Program-made: the position numbers and the translations under genes
Assembly: GCA_011390985.1 (NCBI GenBank)
Contig: JAABRJ010000549.1
Location: 1 to 7,484, forward strand
Direction of reading: 5' to 3'
From: Desulfobacteraceae bacterium
GTDB taxonomy: Bacteria > Desulfobacterota > Desulfobacteria > Desulfobacterales > JAABRJ01
Length of the DNA stretch: 7,484 bases
In this document: positions 1 to 5,338 of the stretch, piece by piece
How positions within the stretch are numbered: the first letter of the stretch is position 1
Layout: each line of letters opens with the position of its first letter
Notes under the pieces: generated by a model
Databases searched by the model: none
Seen by the model: the letters and a program-made list of their open reading frames with translations, nothing else
What the model was told of the DNA's origin: nothing

Positions 1-246
1 GTCATGCCGGGCGGCTTCGGCACGCTGGACGAACTCTTCGAGGCGGTGACCCTGATCCAGACCCACCGCATCCACCCCCATCCCATCATCCTCGTGGGAT
101 CGGACTACTGGTCGGGTCTGCTGGACTGGATCCGGCAGCAGATGGCGCTCCGCGGCCTGATTTCAGCCGCGGACCTCGATATTTTGAAGGTCATGGACGA
201 CCCCGACGACATTGTGCGGGCGGTGCGGGAAAAGGTGATTCTCTGA
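1..246 (+). CDS. LOG-family (TIGR00730-type) nucleotide phosphoribohydrolase, C-terminal fragment
   Basis: The reading frame is open from the first base of the window and ends at TGA 244-246, so the N-terminal half lies upstream. The visible part opens with PGGFGTLDE, the PGGxGTxxE signature of the LOG / 'lysine decarboxylase-like' Rossmann-fold family. In that family this loop binds the phosphate and ribose of a nucleotide monophosphate and supplies the catalytic glutamate. The residues after it (EAVTLIQ, then PIILVG and YWSGLLDW) match the usual C-terminal half. Characterised members cleave cytokinin riboside 5'-monophosphates or ordinary nucleotide monophosphates to base plus ribose 5-phosphate. 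They are soluble cytoplasmic dimers. Substrate cannot be told from this fragment, and the old lysine decarboxylase label should not be used. The ATG at position 4 is an internal methionine just before the motif, not the true start. Confidence 0.9.
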   Translation, partial: VMPGGFGTLDELFEAVTLIQTHRIHPHPIILVGSDYWSGLLDWIRQQMALRGLISAADLDILKVMDDPDDIVRAVREKVIL

Positions 247-478
247 GATCTCGCCGCCCCGCAGACCCAAAGTGGTCGCGACCCTGAAACGGTGTCGCAC
301 CGAGAAGCCTGAGGCCTGCGGACCGCAAGGTGCGAGCAGCGGGAATGCCCGACGCATGCGAGCGCCGAGCACCGCAGCCGGGCCGGGATGCACCGCCCGT
401 CGAAGGCCACCGTTTTTATGGCAAAGGCCGCTAAGCCCTTTTAGATGACAGTAATATACCCCAGAGACAGGAGGCAAC
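247..478. other. Intergenic spacer with clustered short dyads
   Basis: No convincing gene is seen in these 232 bases. The segment at about 290-399 is dense in inverted repeats: CGGTG 290-294 with CACCG 298-302, TGCGG 317-321 with CCGCA 323-327, CGGG 340-343 with CCCG 348-351, and CGGGC 379-383 with GCCCG 395-399. GGTGC 329-333 can pair with GCACC 369-373, enclosing the CGGG hairpin. A T5 run lies at 413-417, but not directly after a stem, so this is not a standard terminator. The last 60 bases turn AT-richer, with TAATAT at 452-457 as a possible -10 element; no good -35 was found. The part could be a structured leader, an intergenic repeat unit or decayed sequence. Confidence 0.45.
469..474 (+). 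promoter_or_regulatory. Ribosome binding site of the ACT-domain gene
   Basis: AGGAGG lies four bases before the ATG at 479. It is a full match to the anti-Shine-Dalgarno sequence and fixes the start of the downstream gene, although the spacing is short. Confidence 0.85.
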
Positions 479-961
479 ATGGTCAGGACCGAAATCCAGC
501 TTTTCATGAAGAACGAACCGGGTGAACTTGCCAAACTGGCGACGCTTTTCGCCAAAGAGAAGATCAACATCGACGCCCTCACCATTCAGGACGCTTCCAG
601 CTACGTGCAGGAGCTGTTCAAGGGGCGGGGCAAATCCCTCAAACGGATCGCATCGGTAGCCAGCTACAACTCCATGCGGCGCGACTCGGCCGCGTTCGCC
701 CTTGTCCGCCTGCTGGTGGACAGCACCGACAAGGCCATCGACCTCCTCTCGCGCGAAGACTACCTCTTCGATATCACCCCGGTTATCGCCGTCGAGTTGG
801 AGAACCGGCCCGGCACCCTGGCCGAAATCACCGCCAAATTCGGCAAGGAAGGCATCAACATCAACTACGTCTACGGATCGGTGGCGGGACCGGAATCCAG
901 GTGCCTCTTTGTCTTCTGCCCGGAGGACATCGAGCAAGCCGCCAAGCTTTTCCAGGAATAG
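479..961 (+). CDS. Tandem ACT-domain protein (amino-acid-binding regulator)
   Basis: This 160-residue soluble protein consists almost wholly of two ACT modules. The first begins at residue 5 (IQLFMKNEPGELAKL, then INIDALTIQD) and resumes with FALVRLLVDSTDKAIDLL at 73-90. The second spans about 100-160 (TPVIAVELENRPGTLAEI, GININYVYGS, then LFVFCPEDIEQAAKLF). Both carry the N-E/R-PG-x-L turn that forms the small-ligand site in ACT domains. These usually bind amino acids and control an enzyme or act as regulators. The first module has about 30 extra residues (roughly 41-70) between strand and helix, rich in lysine and arginine, which the second lacks. No catalytic domain is attached, so it probably acts on a partner; the ligand is unknown. 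The start is set by AGGAGG. The gene converges on aceK, with only 43 bases between the stop codons and no obvious terminator there. Confidence 0.85.
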   Translation: MVRTEIQLFMKNEPGELAKLATLFAKEKINIDALTIQDASSYVQELFKGRGKSLKRIASVASYNSMRRDSAAFALVRLLVDSTDKAIDLLSREDYLFDITPVIAVELENRPGTLAEITAKFGKEGININYVYGSVAGPESRCLFVFCPEDIEQAAKLFQE

Positions 962-1004
962 CCCTGAAGCTGCGCCGCGCCGTGCGAACCCCGACGACCG
1001 TCCG

Positions 1005-2738
1005 TCAGGCGCGCTCCAGCCTCAGAACGTCTGCATAGGGGAAAATGTGGATCCGCTCGCCGGAGCGGATGCGCGCCTGAGTCCGCAGCCAGAAGTCGAC
1101 ATCGAAGAGATCGGCGTGGTGCGCCATGAATTCCGCCTCCAGCGGGCCAGGAAGCCCCAGGTAGGCCCGAAACTCTTCGGGGAAGACATCCGCCTCGCCC
1201 ACCGTAAACCACGGTTCGGCCGCCATTTCGTCTTCGTAGCGGCGGGAAGGCGGCTTTCTGCGAAAATTGCAGGCGAGCAGCGGGCAAAGTTCGTCATAAT
1301 CGTAAAACACCACCCGCCCGTGGCGGGTGACCCCGAAATTTTTGAGCAGCAGGTCCCCCGGGAAAACATTGATCCGCGCCAGGTCCTTGATGGCATTGCC
1401 GTAATCCACGACCACCGCCCGGGCGGCCTCGGGCTCGGCCGTCTGCAGATAAAGATCCAGCGGCGTCACCCGCCGTTCCAGGTAAACGTGCCCGACAACC
1501 ACCCGATCCACTTCGATGCGGACCGTGCGCGCAGCTGAACCCGCCAGCTCGGCCAACAGCGGTCCGTCAAAGCAGGCGTAGTCGAACTGCAGGTGCTCGA
1601 AAGACTGGGCATCCAGCAGCCGACCGGCGCGGTCGTGCTTGAAAACGAAATCGTAGGCGGCGATGACCTTCCGCCGGGTGGTTTCCTTGGGGTGCGCGAT
1701 GCGGTCCCGGATCAGCTTGAAGACCACATCATAGCTCGGCATATCAAAAACCACCATCACCAGCCCGCGCTTGCCTCGTGAGATCCGAAAGGGCTGGCCG
1801 CAGACCGTGGTGTTGGCCAGCAGGTCGCGGTAGAGCACGGTTTTGCCGTGCTTGTCGAACCCCAGTGAAATATAGAGTTCGGCCAAGGGTTTGAACGGCA
1901 GAATGCTCCGCAGAAAGTCCACCATGGCATGGGGCTGCGGCACCGCCACGTGGAAATACGAGCGGGTGAAGCTGAAGAGAATGCTGACGGCCGTCTCGCT
2001 CAGCAGCAGCGCGTCCACGGTAACCCCCGCGGGCGGATTGAGCAGCGCCAGCGCCATCGGCACCCAACCGCTGTCCGTGACCAGGCGTCCGACCAGGTAG
2101 GCCCCCATTTCCCGGTAAAACACGCTGCGGACCACCTCCAGCCGCAGCAGCCGGACAGCGGGCCCCATTTCGTATAGCCGGGCGCAAATCCGCTCCGCCA
2201 CCCGCTCGGCGTCAGCCGCCAGGTCCTGGAAGGGGCAACTGAAATCGGCGGCCGCCAGGACCCGCTGAACCATGGGCGCCACCGGTCCGGCGATGCGATG
2301 GACGTCGTAGACCGACTCCGGGAACGGGTCGGGCGGGTTTTCGAATTCGGTCGTCACGAACTCGACGGCCGCATCCACACCGACGGTGTTGAAAATTCGG
2401 CGCGTGACGGAATTGAAAAAGGTCTCGCCCAGCTCACGGTCGCCAGAGGCCGTCAGACGGCTGGAAAAAGCGCTCTTCGTGACACCCCACAGGGACGGCT
2501 CGCCCAGGCGGTCCGCGAGCAGGCGCCGAAGGTCCTCGATCACCCCGCCCAGAACGGTTTTGTAGAGGTCCAGGCGCTCGCCGGTATCGGCCTGCATGCC
2601 CTGCCAGTCGCGGCTTTCAAAGCGGCGCTTGGCGCGGCAAGTGACGGCCGCGAAGCGCGACCGGTATGAATTGAAGCCGTCGTGGATGATGGCGGCCGCC
2701 AAGTTGGCCAAGCGGGTGTCGGACATGGGAGGGTGCAT
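1005..2738 (-). CDS. aceK: Isocitrate dehydrogenase kinase/phosphatase AceK
   Basis: A 577-residue protein, close to the 578 of E. coli AceK and alignable by eye over nearly its full length. AceK phosphorylates isocitrate dehydrogenase to inactivate it, and also removes that phosphate, steering carbon to the glyoxylate bypass. The N-terminal regulatory half (about 1-310) includes ETFFNSV near 105-111 and a conserved FARSYF-like stretch (FTRSYF) near 257-262. The kinase-fold half shows the ATP loop with RGKRGLVMVVF at 321-331, lysine 341 in VFK, aspartate 376 in LLDAQSF, PGDLLLKNFGV at 460-470 (D462, N467) and FYDYDE at 478-483 (D480, D482). With a constant offset of five these correspond to E. 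coli K336, D371, D457, N462, D475 and D477, so both activities appear preserved. The ATG at 2738 is preferred to the one at 2726 because AGGAG precedes it. It is third in a minus-strand block, 33 bases after ubiG. Neither aceA, aceB nor icd is in the window. Confidence 0.96.
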   Translation of the reverse strand: MHPPMSDTRLANLAAAIIHDGFNSYRSRFAAVTCRAKRRFESRDWQGMQADTGERLDLYKTVLGGVIEDLRRLLADRLGEPSLWGVTKSAFSSRLTASGDRELGETFFNSVTRRIFNTVGVDAAVEFVTTEFENPPDPFPESVYDVHRIAGPVAPMVQRVLAAADFSCPFQDLAADAERVAERICARLYEMGPAVRLLRLEVVRSVFYREMGAYLVGRLVTDSGWVPMALALLNPPAGVTVDALLLSETAVSILFSFTRSYFHVAVPQPHAMVDFLRSILPFKPLAELYISLGFDKHGKTVLYRDLLANTTVCGQPFRISRGKRGLVMVVFDMPSYDVVFKLIRDRIAHPKETTRRKVIAAYDFVFKHDRAGRLLDAQSFEHLQFDYACFDGPLLAELAGSAARTVRIEVDRVVVGHVYLERRVTPLDLYLQTAEPEAARAVVVDYGNAIKDLARINVFPGDLLLKNFGVTRHGRVVFYDYDELCPLLACNFRRKPPSRRYEDEMAAEPWFTVGEADVFPEEFRAYLGLPGPLEAEFMAHHADLFDVDFWLRTQARIRSGERIHIFPYADVLRLERA

Positions 2739-2745
2739 GCGAAAG

Positions 2746-2750
2746 CTCCT
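2746..2750 (-). promoter_or_regulatory. Ribosome binding site of aceK
   Basis: Read on the minus strand, AGGAG lies seven bases before the ATG at 2738. It sits inside the 33-base gap after ubiG and decides for the longer of two nearby in-frame ATG starts. Confidence 0.8.
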
Positions 2751-2771
2751 GACGTGGTTGCCCGACAGATC

Positions 2772-3479
2772 TCAGGGGCGGCGAAAGTGGGCCAGGTAAT
2801 TGACCGCCAGGGTGCCCCCCAGCCGGTAGCGGCGGGTAAAGGGGTTATACTGCATGCCGGTAAAATCGCAGTGCGCCAGACCGGCCTGCTTGCCCCAGCC
2901 CTCGAGCTCGGCGGGCCGGACGAAGCGTGCGAAGGCATGGGTGCCGCGGGGCAGCAGCCGCAGGAGATACTCGGCCCCGACAATCGCGAAGGCGAAGGAT
3001 TTGGGGGTGCGGTTGAGCGTGGCGTAAAACACATCCCCGCCCGGCCGCACCAGCCGGCCGCAGGCGCGCACGATGGACGGCGGGTCGGGTACGTGCTCAA
3101 GAAGCTCCATGCAGGCCAGCACGTCGAAGCGCCCCGGCTGGCTGGCGGCCAGGTCCTCGACGGTGGCGCGGCGGTAGTCGATCGCCAAGCCGCTTTGCCG
3201 GGCGTGCAGGGCCGCCACCGCCAGCGGGGTTTGCCCCATATCAATGCCCGTCACCCGGGCACCGGCCAGAGCCATGGCCTCGGAAAGCACGCCGCCGCCG
3301 CAGCCCACGTCCAGCACCCGTCGACCGGCCAGTCGGGTGCGGCCGGCAATGTAGCCCAGACGCAGGGGATTGATGTCGTGCAGGGATTTGAGCTCGCCGT
3401 TGCGGTCCCACCAGCGGGGCGCCACCGCCTCAAATTTAGCGATTTCAAGGCGGTCGATGTTTTCGGTTTGCGGAATCAT
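2772..3479 (-). CDS. ubiG: UbiG-type polyprenyl-hydroxyphenol/demethylubiquinol O-methyltransferase
   Basis: A 235-residue class I SAM-dependent methyltransferase resembling E. coli UbiG (240 residues) end to end. Near the N-terminus EIAKFEAVAPRWWD (12-25) and INPLRLGYI (36-44) are UbiG hallmarks. SAM motif I is VLDVGCGGG at 55-63, the acidic ribose-binding residue is D80 in GIDMG, and CMELLEHVPDP (123-133) plus RPGGDVFYATLNR (145-157) complete the core. The C-terminal TGMQYNPFTRRYRLG matches the family's substrate-side region. In ubiquinone synthesis UbiG performs both O-methylations, using SAM on membrane-associated intermediates. If this organism uses only menaquinone, the substrate could differ. 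The ATG at 3479 gives the family's normal N-terminus. The frame stays open upstream to 3659, but that extension lacks similarity and runs over the preceding gene. The Shine-Dalgarno is weak (GAG six bases before the ATG), suggesting dependence on translation of the gene 68 bases upstream. Confidence 0.9.
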   Translation of the reverse strand: MIPQTENIDRLEIAKFEAVAPRWWDRNGELKSLHDINPLRLGYIAGRTRLAGRRVLDVGCGGGVLSEAMALAGARVTGIDMGQTPLAVAALHARQSGLAIDYRRATVEDLAASQPGRFDVLACMELLEHVPDPPSIVRACGRLVRPGGDVFYATLNRTPKSFAFAIVGAEYLLRLLPRGTHAFARFVRPAELEGWGKQAGLAHCDFTGMQYNPFTRRYRLGGTLAVNYLAHFRRP

Positions 3480-3547
3480 CAGCTGCTCGCAGGAAGGTCG
3501 GCCAGTCGGCCGCCAGGGTTGAAGGTCGAGACCAGGGCTGAGCGCGT

Positions 3548-4288
3548 CTATCTGCGGACGGTCAGCGGCTTCGGCTGCACCCAGCGGTTGGTGCGGCCAT
3601 CGTAAAACCACCTGTCCGGAAAGCCCCTGCTCGTGGTAAAGGTCGGATTTTCGGCCCATTCGAGTATCTGCTCGTAGGCGGCGTGCAGCTTTTGAAACAT
3701 GGCGCTGCTGCCCCCGCGGTCGGGGTGATGCCGCAGGGCCTGCCGGCGAAAGGCGCTTTTGATGATCCGGTGCAGCTCCGGGCTGTTGAGATCCTCCCGG
3801 TGCAGCTTGAGCTGAACCAGCGAACCGCCGAGCATGGTGGGGCGGAGTTCCTCGCGGGGTCGGAGACTGCCGAGATCATCCTCCTTTCGCCGGGCCATCT
3901 TCAGCAGGTGCCTGGAGGCCAGGTAGTGTTTGCGGGTGCGCTCCTTTTCAGCCCACCAGTGATTTCCCAGCCGGGTGCTCATTCGAAAAAAATCCTCGGC
4001 CGGGGTGCGCCGCGCCGAACGGGGTTGAATGAAGCTGAAGACCGCTTCGCGGTCATACGGCAGAAGGTCCAGAACCAGAAGGACGTCGCTAAAAAAAAAG
4101 GTGGCATAGCGGGCGTTGAGGGTCTGCAAAAGGCCGGTCGAGATCGCCAGGTAGCGCCGCAGTTTTTGGCGGCATTCGACGGAGCAATAGTATTTGCGGC
4201 GCGTGGCGATTTCCGCGCCGCAGGAAAGGCAGTGCCGGCCGACCTTGCGGGTGATGACCGGAGCGGTGAGATTCCCGAGCGGTTGCAT
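3548..4288 (-). CDS. Zinc-finger plus C-terminal J-domain protein (predicted DnaK co-chaperone)
   Basis: A 246-residue protein with a J domain near its C-terminus rather than its N-terminus. About 165-215 reads ELHRIIKSAFRRQALRHHPDRGG, then FQKLHAAYEQIL, with the invariant HPD at 188-190 that stimulates DnaK ATPase. Near the N-terminus C20-x2-C23 and C35-x3-C39 form a likely four-cysteine zinc site (HCLSCG, YYCSVEC). The middle (about 45-160) is basic, tryptophan- and arginine-bearing, and matches nothing I recognise. It lacks the glycine/phenylalanine region and CxxCxGxG repeats of a true DnaJ, so it is a type III-like J protein with unknown clients. The ATG at 4288 is chosen because the zinc motif follows directly; the frame is open to 4588 but that extension overlaps a divergent gene. 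No good Shine-Dalgarno is seen before 4288. It is first of the J-ubiG-aceK block. Confidence 0.8.
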   Translation of the reverse strand: MQPLGNLTAPVITRKVGRHCLSCGAEIATRRKYYCSVECRQKLRRYLAISTGLLQTLNARYATFFFSDVLLVLDLLPYDREAVFSFIQPRSARRTPAEDFFRMSTRLGNHWWAEKERTRKHYLASRHLLKMARRKEDDLGSLRPREELRPTMLGGSLVQLKLHREDLNSPELHRIIKSAFRRQALRHHPDRGGSSAMFQKLHAAYEQILEWAENPTFTTSRGFPDRWFYDGRTNRWVQPKPLTVRR

Positions 4289-4420
4289 GCGGCTACCATA
4301 ACAGAGTTTCCAGGGAAGCGGAAGACGGCATAAAAGACAGGCGGGACGAAGGATTATTTTGGCCGAGGCCCACCTGACGGAGAGCAGGACGGGGCAGAAC
4401 AAGGGACGAGGGGGAATCCC
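4289..4420. promoter_or_regulatory. Divergent promoter region
   Basis: These 132 bases separate the 5' ends of the minus-strand J-protein gene and the plus-strand nucleotidyltransferase-like gene, so promoters for both directions are expected here. AT-rich patches suitable for -10 elements occur around 4296-4302, 4330-4337 and 4351-4360. No pair with a good -35 and 16-18-base spacing could be identified by eye on either strand. The assignment therefore rests on gene orientation. Confidence 0.4.
4408..4414 (+). promoter_or_regulatory. Ribosome binding site supporting a GTG start
   Basis: GAGGGGG ends six bases before GTG 4421-4423. It is the only purine-rich site placed correctly for this frame and supports GTG as the start codon of the downstream gene. 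Confidence 0.65.
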
Positions 4421-5194
4421 GTGGACGAACTGGTCAGCGAGGAAACCATCAAGGCCGATGTCCGCCGGCTGCTGGCACGGCCTGATGTCCGCCGCCCGCT
4501 GGCGCGGCTGGCGGCCGCCCTGCCGCCGGGGGCGCGGGCGTGCCTTTTCGGCGGTGCGATTCGCAACCTGATCCTGCAGCGGGTCCACGGCAGCAGCCCC
4601 GAAACACGGGATCTTGATTTTGTGATTGCAGGCCTGCCGCCCGAGTTCCGCCTGGCGCGCTGCCTGCTGCGCCGGGAGCGGGTGGTCACCGAAATGGGGG
4701 GGATCCGCTGGCAGCCGCCCGACTCACCCTTCAGCTTCGACCTCTGCCGGCTGGCCGACTTCCTGGTTTTCCGGCTGTTTCCAATGCCCCCGACGCTGGA
4801 AAACCTCTTGGCCAACATCGACTTCAGCGCCAATGCCGTGATCTACGATCCGGCCGCCGACCGCCTCTACGAACGCGGCTGCCGGGCCGCCATTTATGCC
4901 CGCCGCTTCGACTTCAACACCCTGCGCCTGTGCGACAAGCTCATCTCCACCTACCGGATCCTGGTGCTCAGCCACAAACTGGACTTCACCCTTTCCGAAC
5001 GGGTCTTCCATTATCTGCGGGCCACCGCCGATATCGACCTTTTGATCACCCTCAAGCGGGCCCTCGCGGCGGGCGTCGGCAAGGAGCGCGCCGGGGTCGT
5101 TCTCGCCTATTACCGCCGGGTTCGAGGCTTCCGCGATTACGCCGCATACTGCGCCGCGGGCGCCGGGGTCCGCACGGCGCCCGAAGCGGGTTGA
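4421..5194 (+). CDS. Stand-alone nucleotidyltransferase-like protein (poly(A) polymerase/CCA-adding head family)
   Basis: A 257-residue protein whose first 160 residues resemble the catalytic head of class II poly(A) polymerases and CCA-adding enzymes, members of the DNA polymerase beta superfamily. LFGGAIRNLIL (42-52) matches the GG nucleotide-binding strand, TRDLDFVIAG (62-71) the metal-binding DxD (D64, D66), and FDLCR (106-110) offers a third carboxylate at D107. NIDFSANAVIYDP (132-144) sits where these enzymes have the RRDFTINA nucleotide-binding motif. The arginine pair is lost here, and GGxxRD has become GGAIRN. The remaining residues (about 160-245) are helical and basic, and lack the clear neck, body and HD modules of full-length enzymes of about 400 residues. 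Adenylation of RNA or a small molecule is possible; an inactive fold is also possible. The start is GTG, with GAGGGGG six bases upstream. It diverges from the J-protein gene and precedes the HDOD gene by 144 bases. Confidence 0.75.
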   Translation: MDELVSEETIKADVRRLLARPDVRRPLARLAAALPPGARACLFGGAIRNLILQRVHGSSPETRDLDFVIAGLPPEFRLARCLLRRERVVTEMGGIRWQPPDSPFSFDLCRLADFLVFRLFPMPPTLENLLANIDFSANAVIYDPAADRLYERGCRAAIYARRFDFNTLRLCDKLISTYRILVLSHKLDFTLSERVFHYLRATADIDLLITLKRALAAGVGKERAGVVLAYYRRVRGFRDYAAYCAAGAGVRTAPEAG

Positions 5195-5338
5195 AAGGAG
5201 GGCAACCGCGCTTCAGCCCGGGGCGGTTTCAACCGATAGAGAACACAGTTTTTTCCTTTCGGAAAAGCCCCCGGCCGCGCGCCCTTGGCGAAGCCGCCGA
5301 AAACTGGCCCGACCGCAATTCCTGGACATCAGGGTGCC
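5195..5338 (+). other. Spacer before the HDOD gene, with an unused Shine-Dalgarno and two dyads
   Basis: AGGAGG at 5196-5201 directly follows the stop codon of the upstream gene, but no ATG, GTG or TTG lies at usable distance. AACCGC 5204-5209 can pair with GCGGTT 5223-5228, and TTTTCC 5251-5256 with GGAAAA 5261-5266 around a four-base loop. Neither is followed by a T run, so neither looks like a classical terminator. No clear promoter was found. The sequence AGGG at 5331-5334, four bases before the ATG at 5339, is a modest ribosome binding site. Confidence 0.4.

Noticed and set aside
247..478. Riboswitch (c-di-GMP, amino acid or similar) upstream of the ACT gene
   Set aside because: No recognisable conserved core of a known class was found; only short dyads are present.
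702..1538. Plus-strand open frame of 278 codons across the ACT gene end and the aceK 3' end
   Set aside because: It overlaps two well-supported genes in other frames, has no family signature, and its composition is that of shifted-frame high-GC DNA.
2682..3605. Plus-strand open frame of 307 codons opposite aceK, ubiG and the J-protein gene end
   Set aside because: It is antisense to clear ubiG and aceK coding sequence and shows no recognisable domain; long antisense frames are common in GC-rich genomes.
3480..3659. N-terminal extension of ubiG to an ATG at 3659
   Set aside because: The extra 60 residues have no UbiG similarity and overlap the end of the J-protein gene; the family N-terminus fits the ATG at 3479.
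3683..4333. Plus-strand open frame of 216 codons opposite the J-domain gene
   Set aside because: The opposite strand encodes HPD and the four-cysteine motif, whereas this frame has no motif or ribosome binding site.
4289..4588. N-terminal extension of the J-domain protein to a start at 4588
   Set aside because: It would overlap the divergent nucleotidyltransferase-like gene by about 170 bases and adds low-complexity arginine/proline-rich sequence typical of an antisense frame.
5285..5338. TTG start for the HDOD protein 18 codons upstream
   Set aside because: No ribosome binding site precedes it, and HDOD homology begins well after the ATG at 5339.
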